Of a stretch of 34,166 bases of DNA, positions 7,679 to 15,026 are shown in pieces (position 1 is the stretch's first letter; the number at the start of each line of letters is the position of its first letter). The stretch is from a virus. The position numbers and the translations under genes are program-made. The notes below the pieces were generated by a model. It worked only from the letters and a program-made list of their open reading frames with translations. It searched no databases and was not told the origin of the DNA. The stretch lies in IMG/VR virus record IMGVR_UViG_3300032050_008598, positions 1 through 34,166 of that record; one strand, written 5' to 3'.

Positions 7679-9591
7679 AATTTATTAGTTTGGTTCAGCC
7701 TAATTTTAGACAAGGTCCGATAGAAGTAAATGCTTACTATCTTCCTTATACTGTAGGTGTTATCTGGGCCTATGCAAATAAATTTAATGAAATAAAAAAT
7801 AATTATCAAATTAACGAAATTATTTTTAAAAGAGATCCTGTTGAGAAGGTAGCAGAACTTCTTAAAAATGATTTTATTGTTGCATTTAGCGTTTATGTGT
7901 GGAACAAGAATTATAGTTTTGAATTAGCAAAACTATTAAAAAAAATAAATCCTAATATTATTTTAATTTTTGGCGGTCCTGAGATTCCAATAGAGGACAA
8001 GAACATATTCGTAAATTATCCGTTTATGGATTATGTTATAAAAAACGAAGGAGAAAAATCATTCAAGGCGTTATTAGAAAAAATAATAGAATTAGAAGAC
8101 AAAGTTTCGATCCCAGGGCTGCTTATTAACGATAATGGACAATTAATTGATACAGGTGTACCGTTAAGAATAGATGATTTAAATGAAATTCCTAGCCCGT
8201 ATATAGAAGGAGTCTTTGATAAGATTATAGCAGACAATCCTACAGTAGAATGGAATGCCACATTAGAAACTAATAGGGGGTGTCCTTATGCCTGTACTTT
8301 TTGCGACTGGGGATCTTTGACTTATAGTAAAGTTAAAAAGTTTGAACTTGAAAGAGTTTTTCAAGAACTTGAATGGATCGGAAAGAACAAGTGTGGTTTT
8401 GTAACTGTAACAGATGCTAACTTCGGAATTTTTGTAGAAAGAGATAATCAAATAGCAGATAAGTTATTAGAAGTACAAGATACATATGGATACCCTTACA
8501 CATTTAGTGTGACCTGGGCTAAAAATCAAAAAGATGAAGTGATTAATATAGTAAAAAAATTAATCTCGTCAGAAAAATTTAATCAAGGGTTAACTGTCAG
8601 TGTACAGAGTATGAATCTTGATGTGTTGGAAAACATTAAAAGAAAAAATTTAGAACAGCACAGAATTAAAGAAATATTAAGATTATGTGAATTAAAAACA
8701 GTTCCTACATATACTGAATTAATTCTCGGCCTGCCCGGCGAAACTTTAAGTTCTTGGAAAGAAAATTTTTGGCAGCTATTTGATTCGGGAGCACACACAG
8801 GTATCAATATTTTTCAGGCTCAACTTTTTGTCAATGCTGAAATGAATTTATTACAAAAAAAATTATATGAATTAAAGTCTCAGACAGTGTACGACTATAT
8901 GTCGGGTAGTTACGAAGAAGACATAATAAAAGAAGGCGTTGACGTTGTAGTTTCTACTAAACATATGTCTTTTTTAGAAATGTTAGACGCACAAATATTT
9001 TCGTGGTTCCTGAATACATTTCATATTAACGGATATACTAATTTTATTAGTCGTATACTGTATAAATCAAAGAATATTTCCTACAAAGATTTTTATGACA
9101 ATTTTCTTATTTTTTTACAAAATAAAGAATGGTTCTCACAGGAACAAGAAATTATAAAATTTTATTATAACAAATGGATGACAGAAGGAAAAATAGATCA
9201 TCCTAAAATCGGTGGTATAGAAATACACGGATGGAATTTAATTCATAGAACTATCTTAAAAGTTAATACAGAACAGCTATATGATCAGATATTTTCTGAT
9301 ATTGCCGAATATTTACAGCAGTTAGATATTGATGATGATATGATAGAAGACTTAATCGAGTTCCAAAAATCATATATCGTTACGTTTGATAAGATAAATC
9401 AATATCCTTTTACTAAACAATTTCGGTTGAACGTATTAGACTATCTAAATAACGATACTGAATTATTTAAGAATACAGATTATAGGTTTGATTTTCCTGA
9501 GAACAGGCAAATGACTAAGAAAACGTTTTTAGAAAATATCTACTACAGAAGAAGAAGAAATTTTGGAAAAGCATTAGTTGAACAGTTGTAA
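7675..9591 (+). CDS. B12-binding-type radical SAM protein
   Basis: 638 residues. Residues 1-150 form a Rossmann-like domain of the cobalamin-binding class (VQPNF..., then ILIFGGPEIP, then YVIKNEGEKSFKALLE, then IPGLL), without the DxHxxG motif, as is usual for class B radical SAM enzymes. The radical SAM core follows with NRGCPYACTFCDW, giving C203, C207, C210, then VTVTDANFGIF and LILGLPGETLSSWKENFW. The remaining ~200 residues are helix-rich and unassigned. Relatives include radical methyltransferases and other B12-dependent or B12-derived enzymes; which one cannot be told. It is the last + strand gene of this run and its 3' end overlaps a convergent gene by 18 nt. Confidence 0.85.
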   Translation: MKFISLVQPNFRQGPIEVNAYYLPYTVGVIWAYANKFNEIKNNYQINEIIFKRDPVEKVAELLKNDFIVAFSVYVWNKNYSFELAKLLKKINPNIILIFGGPEIPIEDKNIFVNYPFMDYVIKNEGEKSFKALLEKIIELEDKVSIPGLLINDNGQLIDTGVPLRIDDLNEIPSPYIEGVFDKIIADNPTVEWNATLETNRGCPYACTFCDWGSLTYSKVKKFELERVFQELEWIGKNKCGFVTVTDANFGIFVERDNQIADKLLEVQDTYGYPYTFSVTWAKNQKDEVINIVKKLISSEKFNQGLTVSVQSMNLDVLENIKRKNLEQHRIKEILRLCELKTVPTYTELILGLPGETLSSWKENFWQLFDSGAHTGINIFQAQLFVNAEMNLLQKKLYELKSQTVYDYMSGSYEEDIIKEGVDVVVSTKHMSFLEMLDAQIFSWFLNTFHINGYTNFISRILYKSKNISYKDFYDNFLIFLQNKEWFSQEQEIIKFYYNKWMTEGKIDHPKIGGIEIHGWNLIHRTILKVNTEQLYDQIFSDIAEYLQQLDIDDDMIEDLIEFQKSYIVTFDKINQYPFTKQFRLNVLDYLNNDTELFKNTDYRFDFPENRQMTKKTFLENIYYRRRRNFGKALVEQL

Positions 9592-10413
9592 TTGAAATTC
9601 GGTTGAAGATTCGCTCAACATCTTTCTTAAATTAATTTTTACATCTTCGTCTAGTTTAGCTATAGGAATATATCCTATAGAGCCCTGATAGTTATGTAGA
9701 TCGAGCCAGTTTTTAAAATTCTCAGACTGCCAAAAATTTCTTATATCGCCGTTGAGGTCAAATAAGAAACTAGGATAAGTCACCCAAGCATTGTTCACAT
9801 CCCATGAATCAGCAGTGTCTTCATTAAAATATGCTGTCATAAAATCTTTTCCGGTTATATGCTTAACTGCAAAAATATCAGCATCTTGAGATACTAAATC
9901 TAAATATTTTCTACAATCAATTAAATTAGTTTTGTCCTGAGGTATCGAATAAATTTCGTATGCGTGTATTTTATTTGGAAAATAGTTTTTTAAAGTAGGG
10001 TTTGTTACTTCAGATTCTATTATATGACAACTATCATTTATCTGATTAATCAACTGTAGAATTTTTTCAGATGCTGTAATTTTTTGATCGAATACAATCT
10101 TTTTTTCTAATGCTGTTGTAAAAACTCTATGTAATTTATTCAAATAAAAATTAGTCTGATCAAATTCTTTTGGAGGATAAATTTCATCTTTTATGTTGAC
10201 TAGGTTTAATAATTGATAATATGATTCGATTATTTTGTTCCAGTGTAGTTTTATTAGATCAAGATTTGGATTATTTGGATAATGAGGCCAAGCTGCCGGA
10301 CGGCCCTGCCAGTTTTTTACAGTATGAAATTTTTCTGCAAATTCTTCAATAAATTTATTTTTCAAAGTCGGAAACCTAACTTTCAGATCGCGTAATTTAA
10401 TTTCTATTTCCAT
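9574..10413 (-). CDS. Unknown protein, lone minus-strand gene in the island
   Basis: 279 residues, not recognised. It is the only minus-strand gene between 1 and 12090. The sequence looks soluble, rich in aromatic and Asn residues, with no signal peptide or membrane helix; aromatic stretches such as NAWVTYPSFLFDLNGDIRNF lie in the C-terminal third. Its stop overlaps the end of the 638-residue radical SAM gene by 18 nt and its ATG is about 14 nt from the ATG of the next + strand gene, so any promoter must lie inside neighbouring coding sequence. Codon use and low GC match the flanking genes, supporting a real gene. I see no motif that supports a function. Confidence 0.7.
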   Translation of the reverse strand: MEIEIKLRDLKVRFPTLKNKFIEEFAEKFHTVKNWQGRPAAWPHYPNNPNLDLIKLHWNKIIESYYQLLNLVNIKDEIYPPKEFDQTNFYLNKLHRVFTTALEKKIVFDQKITASEKILQLINQINDSCHIIESEVTNPTLKNYFPNKIHAYEIYSIPQDKTNLIDCRKYLDLVSQDADIFAVKHITGKDFMTAYFNEDTADSWDVNNAWVTYPSFLFDLNGDIRNFWQSENFKNWLDLHNYQGSIGYIPIAKLDEDVKINLRKMLSESSTEFQLQLFN

Positions 10414-10427
10414 GATAAGTAGTGTGT

Positions 10428-10886
10428 ATGATCAACAGTAATCAATCTGCAATAGTAGTTATGGATATCGCAAACCCAAAATATTCTCACGACTATTATT
10501 CCGAATTTGAGATCAATAATAAATTTATTGAGTATTTAAATGAAAGATTAATTGGATTAAAGGAATCTGGGTTTAAGATTATATTGTCAAATTTTATTGC
10601 AGACAGACACGAGTTGTTGTCGCTGGTACCCGATGCCGAGATCGTTGATCTAAATGAATTGATAAAGTATCTCACTGATAATGATATTAAGAATGTTGTA
10701 TATGCAGGGTTTCATTATCCAGTATGCACACATCACGGTAGATCAACAAGCAGTCAATTTCTTAAAAAAGCCCTACCTCATCTAACAGTTTATGTTTGCC
10801 CATTTTTAAGTAGACCTCCTACATATTTAATTGGAAAAATAACACCTTTAGATAATCTTACAGAAATTAAACAAATTATGTTATAA
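10428..10886 (+). CDS. Small isochorismatase-like (cysteine hydrolase fold) protein
   Basis: 152 residues from the ATG at 10428; a GTG at 10422 would add two residues. AIVVMDIANPKY at the N-terminus resembles the first strand of isochorismatase-like hydrolases with its Asp, and IKNVVYAGFHYPVCTHHGR resembles the strand and loop that present the nucleophilic Cys. The protein is shorter than typical family members (about 180-210), and I cannot place the catalytic Lys with certainty. The next gene follows after 8 nt with its own AAGGAT site. The fold assignment is tentative and no substrate is suggested, although position next to a sugar dehydrogenase fits a small-molecule enzyme. Confidence 0.4.
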   Translation: MINSNQSAIVVMDIANPKYSHDYYSEFEINNKFIEYLNERLIGLKESGFKIILSNFIADRHELLSLVPDAEIVDLNELIKYLTDNDIKNVVYAGFHYPVCTHHGRSTSSQFLKKALPHLTVYVCPFLSRPPTYLIGKITPLDNLTEIKQIML

Positions 10887-10894
10887 GGATAGAA

Positions 10895-12106
10895 ATGAAG
10901 ATTGGATTTATTGGAATAGGCAAATTAGGTTTGCCCTGTGCCGAAGAGATAGCAAAAAAAGGTCACGATGTAATTGGCTATGACTTAATAAAGGTTGAAA
11001 GCCAGCATATAAAGATTGCTTTATCGATTCAGGACTGTGTCAAAGACCGAGATATAGTTTTTATCGCTGTACCGACTCCCCACGATAGTAACTATGACGG
11101 TCGAGCACCAACTGCTCATTTAGAACCAAAAGATTTTCAATATGATATAGTAAAGGATGTACTCCGCGAAGCAAATTATCATATGAACAATAATCAATTA
11201 CTAGTACTGATAAGCACAGTGTTGCCCGGAACTGTTAGAAAAAATCTTATTTCGTACGTTACTAATACAAGATTTATTTACAACCCTTATCTAATTGCGA
11301 TGGGAAGTGTCGCCTGGGATATGGTAAATCCTGAAATGGTCATGATAGGAACAGAGGACGGCAAAGAAACTGGAGATGCCAAGCAACTAGTAGATTTTTA
11401 TAAAACTATAATGGAAAATAATCCTAGATATGTAATTGGTACTTGGGATGAGTGTGAGTGTATAAAGGTTTTTTATAACACTTTTATTTCTGCTAAAATA
11501 GGTCTTGTTAATATGATACAAGATGTTGCTATGAAGCAAGGTAATATTGATGTAGATGTTGTTACAGATGCACTAGCTAAAAGCAACATGAGAATTATGG
11601 GACCTCAATACATGAAAGCCGGTATGGGAGACGGTGGTTCTTGTCATCCTAGAGATAATATTGCCTTAAGATATCTAGCGACAAATTTAAATCTTGGGTA
11701 TGACTTATTTGATTCTATAATGAATGCTAGAGAAGTACAATCTAAAAACTTAGCAACTTTTTTAGTCGAGTTGGCAAAAGAACACTCCTTAGAAATTTTT
11801 ATTCACGGTAAATCTTATAAACCTAATGTTCCGTACTGTGACGGAAGTTATAGTCTATTAATAGGACATTACTGTGAAGAGTTAGGTTATAAACCTACTT
11901 ACATTGATCCTCTAACCGGTGATAATATAAAGGGCTGTTATGGAGTTGTTCTGCTGGCACATAATAAGAGAGTGACTTATAACAAAGAAGATCAAAATTT
12001 GTATTGTAAAATAGAAAAAGGGTCAATTGTTGTTGACCCTTGGCGCTCATTCACCCATCCTGATTTACAAGTTATTCACTACGGTAATACTAGAAAAATT
12101 TCTTAG
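10895..12106 (+). CDS. UDP-glucose / GDP-mannose dehydrogenase family protein
   Basis: 403 residues, preceded by AAGGAT 6 nt before the ATG. The N-terminal NAD-binding motif is GFIGIGKLG at residues 4-12. The middle domain has STVLPGTVRKNL, then ECIKVFYNTFISAKIGL with the expected catalytic Lys near 191, and the catalytic cysteine region reads GDGGSCHPRDN with C250, where the family usually has GGxCxPKD. The C-terminal UDP-binding domain includes IFIHGKSYKPNVPYCDGS. Such enzymes oxidise UDP-glucose to UDP-glucuronate, or related sugars, by two NAD-dependent steps. In this island it probably supplies an acidic sugar nucleotide to the nearby glycosyltransferase-like protein. The exact sugar is not decided by sequence. 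Confidence 0.85.
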   Translation: MKIGFIGIGKLGLPCAEEIAKKGHDVIGYDLIKVESQHIKIALSIQDCVKDRDIVFIAVPTPHDSNYDGRAPTAHLEPKDFQYDIVKDVLREANYHMNNNQLLVLISTVLPGTVRKNLISYVTNTRFIYNPYLIAMGSVAWDMVNPEMVMIGTEDGKETGDAKQLVDFYKTIMENNPRYVIGTWDECECIKVFYNTFISAKIGLVNMIQDVAMKQGNIDVDVVTDALAKSNMRIMGPQYMKAGMGDGGSCHPRDNIALRYLATNLNLGYDLFDSIMNAREVQSKNLATFLVELAKEHSLEIFIHGKSYKPNVPYCDGSYSLLIGHYCEELGYKPTYIDPLTGDNIKGCYGVVLLAHNKRVTYNKEDQNLYCKIEKGSIVVDPWRSFTHPDLQVIHYGNTRKIS

Positions 12107-12395
12107 TTTCTTTTTCAACATCTTTTTTCAGTTTTTCAACATCGATTTTAAAATCAATTTTAGAAATTTCTTCTTGATATTCTTGAAAGGTATCTACTAG
12201 TTTATCTGCGACCAATTGACTATGCGATTCAGACAACTGCTCTTTAATATCGATTTCCCAGATTCTTCCGTTCTTGAATTCTAATCTTATGACTTCAAGA
12301 TAGGCCACAGGCATCGTATTCATATATAAATCTTCGAATACCTCTGGCCATTCTTTTACAAGATGACTAGGTGGTTTAAACAGTCTCTTCGGCAT
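12090..12395 (-). CDS. Conserved T4-like phage protein (101 aa)
   Basis: 101 residues, beginning MPKRLFKPPSHLVKEWPEVF and continuing with LYMNTMPVAYLEVIRLEF. I recognise this N-terminus as typical of a conserved hypothetical protein in aquatic T4-like phages, but no function is known to me. The C-terminal third is charged and probably helical (DVEKLKKDVEKETKKFF). It is the last gene of the long minus-strand run: its 3' end overlaps the convergent sugar dehydrogenase gene by 17 nt, and its start lies 20 nt inside the upstream gene. Confidence 0.75.
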   Translation of the reverse strand: MPKRLFKPPSHLVKEWPEVFEDLYMNTMPVAYLEVIRLEFKNGRIWEIDIKEQLSESHSQLVADKLVDTFQEYQEEISKIDFKIDVEKLKKDVEKETKKFF

Positions 12396-13014
12396 CTACA
12401 GTCTTAGTTGTTTTCTTTTTAGGCGGATCTAATTCGTCTGCCTGTTTCCTAAGACGAGCCGCCTCTTTATACATAGCATCGGCTTGACTACGATAGGATC
12501 TAGCAATATCAGCATCTGTTAAAACTTGATTGTCAGCTGCTTGAGCTTTTTGAGTAGTTTCCTTGACCGGAGTTTCTTTATTGATTTTTCTAGAATCAAC
12601 TAATCCCGGGTCATTTGGACCACCTTTAACAAATGTGCAAAGCTCGTCTATAGTGCAATTTTTCTGTTCAGATATTAGTACATTTAGTTGAGCTAAACTG
12701 ATCTCGCTGTTTGGCGTAGGTGTCATAACAACGTTATCCGTTGCAACCTTTTTAAGACGTCCATCGGCCTGCAATCCTCGTAACATAGGACGTCCGTCCG
12801 GAAACGGTCTGACAAATAACATTTCTCCGAATTCAAATGCATCTTGAGATTGATCACCATCGACTAAATCAATAAGTGCATTATGATAAGAATCTGGCAG
12901 CGTAGCTGTTTCTACTACCAATGCCATATTTGATTCTCCGGGTAATGTTCTAAAAACAACTAGGCATTTATTGCCTGTGTTTTTAATTTTACCAACGTGT
13001 TTTGTGGTTTTCAT
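12376..13014 (-). CDS. Conserved T4-like phage protein (212 aa)
   Basis: 212 residues. The N-terminal two thirds look globular (MKTTKHVGKIKNTGNKCLVV, then LPDSYHNALIDLVDG, then MLFVRPFPDGRPML), and the tail from about 145 is charged and low complexity, ending in a helix (SQADAMYKEAARLRKQADEL) and a Lys-rich segment. The first part resembles a conserved hypothetical protein of aquatic T4-like phages. No catalytic motif is visible. It sits 2 nt from the upstream gene, so it belongs to the same transcript. Confidence 0.75.
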   Translation of the reverse strand: MKTTKHVGKIKNTGNKCLVVFRTLPGESNMALVVETATLPDSYHNALIDLVDGDQSQDAFEFGEMLFVRPFPDGRPMLRGLQADGRLKKVATDNVVMTPTPNSEISLAQLNVLISEQKNCTIDELCTFVKGGPNDPGLVDSRKINKETPVKETTQKAQAADNQVLTDADIARSYRSQADAMYKEAARLRKQADELDPPKKKTTKTVDAEETV

Positions 13015-13016
13015 TT

Positions 13017-13241
13017 TTAATCCTTTTTAGTAACTGAATCTAAAAATGTTGATAGTTTGTTATAGATTTTACCAACCGGTTCCATCTCAGCTGCCTTAAA
13101 GGCACCTCTCGATGAAGCAACGTCGATAATACTTTTCAAAGCAGCAAGATCATTTAGATTTAGATCTGTAACCTGCTGTCCGTTAGCCTGCTGCTGTGCA
13201 GTTTCAGGGGCCGGTTGTTGTTCTTTAATTTCTTCGGTCAT
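13017..13241 (-). CDS. Conserved small phage protein (74 aa)
   Basis: 74 residues starting MTEEIKEQQPAPE at 13241. The frame is open 8 codons further upstream, but AAGGAG stands 6-7 nt before this ATG, and the ATG overlaps the upstream stop as ATGA, which fixes the start. A Gln/Pro/Ala-rich N-terminal linker is followed by a compact helical part, LNDLAALKSIIDVASSRGAF and EMEPVGKIYNKLSTFLDSV, which I recognise as a widespread small protein of aquatic T4-like phages. Function unknown. Confidence 0.75.
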   Translation of the reverse strand: MTEEIKEQQPAPETAQQQANGQQVTDLNLNDLAALKSIIDVASSRGAFKAAEMEPVGKIYNKLSTFLDSVTKKD

Positions 13242-13513
13242 TGGTTTCTCCTTATAAATGGGCATCCGAGCATAAAAAATGTTAATTCTTTGTGATCTTC
13301 GAACCCAACAAACACACTTATATTCAACTTACCATTTTCGTCAATCTGTGGTAATTTTGAAATTGAATATCGATTCTTACATTTTACATCTATCCAATCT
13401 TTGATTTCGTTGATTTGAAAATCAATTTTGGATAATCTCATTTTAGCAAAATGAGGAGGGATAAATTTTAAAAATCTTTGATTCAAAACGTCTAATGGGT
13501 TTAGATCTAACAT
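13238..13513 (-). CDS. Unknown small phage protein (91 aa)
   Basis: 91 residues, not recognised. It mixes strand- and helix-like segments (SISKLPQIDENGKLNISVFV, then ELTFFMLGCPF) and has no membrane helix. The start at 13513 has no ribosome site, and the TATAAATA octamer ends only 7 nt before it; a T4-type late transcript would then be nearly leaderless, or the true start is the ATG at 13441. It is coupled to the downstream gene by ATGA. Confidence 0.6.
   Translation of the reverse strand: MLDLNPLDVLNQRFLKFIPPHFAKMRLSKIDFQINEIKDWIDVKCKNRYSISKLPQIDENGKLNISVFVGFEDHKELTFFMLGCPFIRRNQ
13248..13253 (-). promoter_or_regulatory. Strong ribosome binding site (AAGGAG) deciding the 74-aa gene start
   Basis: On the minus strand AAGGAG precedes the ATG at 13241 by about 6 nt. 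It lies within the end of the upstream gene and rules out the longer start at 13265. Confidence 0.65.
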
Positions 13514-13520
13514 CGTGAAA

Positions 13521-13528
13521 TATTTATA
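13521..13528 (-). promoter_or_regulatory. Candidate T4-type late promoter (TATAAATA)
   Basis: An exact TATAAATA on the minus strand in the 23-nt gap between the 133-aa and 91-aa genes. T4 late promoters consist essentially of this octamer, read by the gp55 sigma factor. Chance occurrence in AT-rich DNA is possible. Confidence 0.45.
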
Positions 13529-13536
13529 ATATCTAA

Positions 13537-13938
13537 TTATTGTGGAGTTAATTCTTGGTTGAATCGTTTGGCAAGAGCTTTTGAACTGCCCATCTTTTTA
13601 ACATCGCCTGAAAACAGGTATAGTTCAAATGCTGCTTTTTCTGTTAGAACTTTGATAAATTTTTTTTCTAAATAAAAAGGAGATTCTATAAATTGATCTA
13701 ACCAAATTAGGACTTGGGGTCCTATGATTAAATCTTTAGGAAAGTCGATTTTGTAGGTTTTTATTTTAGCTTGATTTTCTATAAAATCGATACAGTTTTC
13801 TGTGATTCTTAATCCGCCGCTGTTCTTTTCTCGATTGTTCTGCCACCATATCGATCTAAATTTTTTTACGGTCGAATCGTCGTATGATTCACCGCCTGCT
13901 TTTAAAAATACCTGTGTATAGGTATCCTTTCGATCCAT
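13537..13938 (-). CDS. Unknown phage protein (133 aa)
   Basis: 133 residues, no recognised domain. Features visible are VKKFRSIWWQNNREKNSGGL near the N-terminus, IDFPKDLIIGPQVLIWLDQF in the middle and a basic C-terminus (KMGSSKALAKRFNQEL). The C-terminal half reads like other small aquatic T4-like hypothetical proteins. It begins 2 nt after the upstream gene's end, so it is co-transcribed with it. Confidence 0.65.
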   Translation of the reverse strand: MDRKDTYTQVFLKAGGESYDDSTVKKFRSIWWQNNREKNSGGLRITENCIDFIENQAKIKTYKIDFPKDLIIGPQVLIWLDQFIESPFYLEKKFIKVLTEKAAFELYLFSGDVKKMGSSKALAKRFNQELTPQ

Positions 13939-13939
13939 A

Positions 13940-14224
13940 TTATTTCAGTTCTTCGCCGTCGGTAAGTTTATAAACTGAAAAGTCTGCGGTTTTAAAAATT
14001 CTATTCAACTTCTTTGCTAAATTGTATGCATGACCGGGATTTGAAAAACTTACCTTTTTATACTTCGGTCCAGGATAACTAGAAACGAGACTGCCACTTT
14101 TCAGATTAAAAGGTTTGCCTTTGTAGAATACCGCCCAGATAGCTTCACTATCTAGAATTTGTTCTACCTTAAAATTTTCTTTGTTTGCATACTCGAGTAT
14201 TACTCGAGGTTTTGGTCTACTCAT
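13940..14224 (-). CDS. Unknown phage protein (94 aa)
   Basis: 94 residues, basic, probably alpha/beta (PRVILEYANKENFKVEQIL, then IWAVFYKGKPFNLKSGS, then GHAYNLAKKLNRIFKTADF). The last block resembles a small surface-binding domain but I cannot name a family. It follows a 47-nt gap that contains a late-promoter-like octamer 36 nt upstream of its ATG, so it may start a late transcript including the next several genes. Confidence 0.65.
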   Translation of the reverse strand: MSRPKPRVILEYANKENFKVEQILDSEAIWAVFYKGKPFNLKSGSLVSSYPGPKYKKVSFSNPGHAYNLAKKLNRIFKTADFSVYKLTDGEELK

Positions 14225-14259
14225 TTTTCTATACGTGTCCTAATAATTAAGCACGTATA

Positions 14260-14267
14260 TATTTATA
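14260..14267 (-). promoter_or_regulatory. Candidate T4-type late promoter (TATAAATA)
   Basis: Exact TATAAATA on the minus strand, extended as TATAAATATATACG, in the 47-nt gap upstream of the 94-aa gene. The distance of 36 nt to that ATG leaves room for a normal leader, making this the best placed of the three octamers. Confidence 0.55.
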
Positions 14268-14271
14268 TCTT

Positions 14272-14520
14272 TTAGAAAGACCCGCCGTCAAATTTTACGT
14301 CTATCTTAGTAGTAGATTCGCGTACTTCAGACAAAATTTGATGTATTTCTTGAATAGTTTTACCCAATTTAGCTGTTATTAGTGCAAGTTCGTTAGTTAA
14401 TTCTCTAGCTTCTTGTATGGTTATTCTAATTTCTTTTTGATTAGACTTTTCTGCTGAATTTACCCGTTGTAGTAATTTTTCAACAGACGCTAAATTGGCT
14501 GGAATATTATTTAGAGACAT
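14272..14520 (-). CDS. Small coiled-coil-like phage protein (82 aa)
   Basis: 82 residues that are almost entirely predicted helix with heptad-like hydrophobics (VEKLLQRVNSAEKSNQ, then EARELTNELALITAKLGKTI), ending in VKFDGGSF, a Gly-rich tail I associate with small T4-like phage proteins. It overlaps the upstream 158-aa gene by 14 nt. The role is unknown; a structural or oligomerising partner is a guess. Confidence 0.7.
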   Translation of the reverse strand: MSLNNIPANLASVEKLLQRVNSAEKSNQKEIRITIQEARELTNELALITAKLGKTIQEIHQILSEVRESTTKIDVKFDGGSF

Positions 14521-14983
14521 TTGATAATACCTGTTTCATTTCAATTTCTGTTTTAAAAGGTCCTTGGTATTCGTATCTTTGAAGAGTGATTAATTTAGGA
14601 CAAAAACTTTTTACCCATCCCTTGTCGAATCGAATAACATAGTAACCGGCACAGTATAAACTTTTTGAATCTTCACTTTTTGTAAACAAAGGAAGTTTTC
14701 TTTTTATATCAAACATAGCATTGTGGGGTGTAGTACTACAGCTATAACCATGAATTTCGTTAGGCTGAGCGCATCGAGATTCTTGAACAATTTTAGCAAC
14801 AAAAAAATCTTTACCAAATTGATCAGTTAAACTTTTTTTATTATCGTAAATTTTAATACCTAATTGATTACTCATAACAAATCTGTTATCTTCATCTTTT
14901 CTCAAAGTGGCAACTTTTTCTCCATCTTTTTCTATTATCCAAAACTTATTATCGATAATTGGCTTTGCGTGTAAGTCTGTCAT
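14507..14983 (-). CDS. Conserved phage protein (158 aa)
   Basis: 158 residues from the ATG at 14983, chosen because GGGAGGA precedes it; the frame continues upstream to 15070, but that version would overlap the exonuclease gene by 44 nt. The protein begins MTDLHAKPIIDNKFWIIEKD, contains an Asn-His-Gly turn followed by YSCSTTPHNAMFDIKRKLPL, and a C-terminal part KSLYCAGYYVIRFDKGWVK with FCPKLITLQRYEYQGPFK. The block reads like a compact beta-rich domain conserved in aquatic T4-like phages. Cysteines at several positions could bind metal, but no known motif is met. Function unknown. Confidence 0.7.
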   Translation of the reverse strand: MTDLHAKPIIDNKFWIIEKDGEKVATLRKDEDNRFVMSNQLGIKIYDNKKSLTDQFGKDFFVAKIVQESRCAQPNEIHGYSCSTTPHNAMFDIKRKLPLFTKSEDSKSLYCAGYYVIRFDKGWVKSFCPKLITLQRYEYQGPFKTEIEMKQVLSNVSK

Positions 14984-14987
14984 TGGT

Positions 14988-14994
14988 TCCTCCC
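14988..14994 (-). promoter_or_regulatory. Strong ribosome binding site (GGGAGGA) deciding the 158-aa gene start
   Basis: GGGAGGA on the minus strand, 4-5 nt before the ATG at 14983. It identifies that ATG as the start rather than the in-frame ATG at 15070. Confidence 0.65.
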
Positions 14995-15026
14995 AACAAG
15001 TGTCTGTTCGAGATTCACAACTCAAA

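Noticed and set aside
12018-12041. Perfect 9-bp inverted repeat (AAGGGTCAA ... TTGACCCTT) near the end of the sugar dehydrogenase gene
   Set aside because: It lies fully inside the coding region, in a segment that codes conserved residues, has no following T tract, and sits upstream of the stop, so it is not accepted as a terminator.
1-12106. Precursor peptide for a RiPP-type pathway handled by the radical SAM proteins
   Set aside because: No short frame with a leader-core shape fits in the gaps, which are nearly absent; it could lie left of the window but cannot be claimed.
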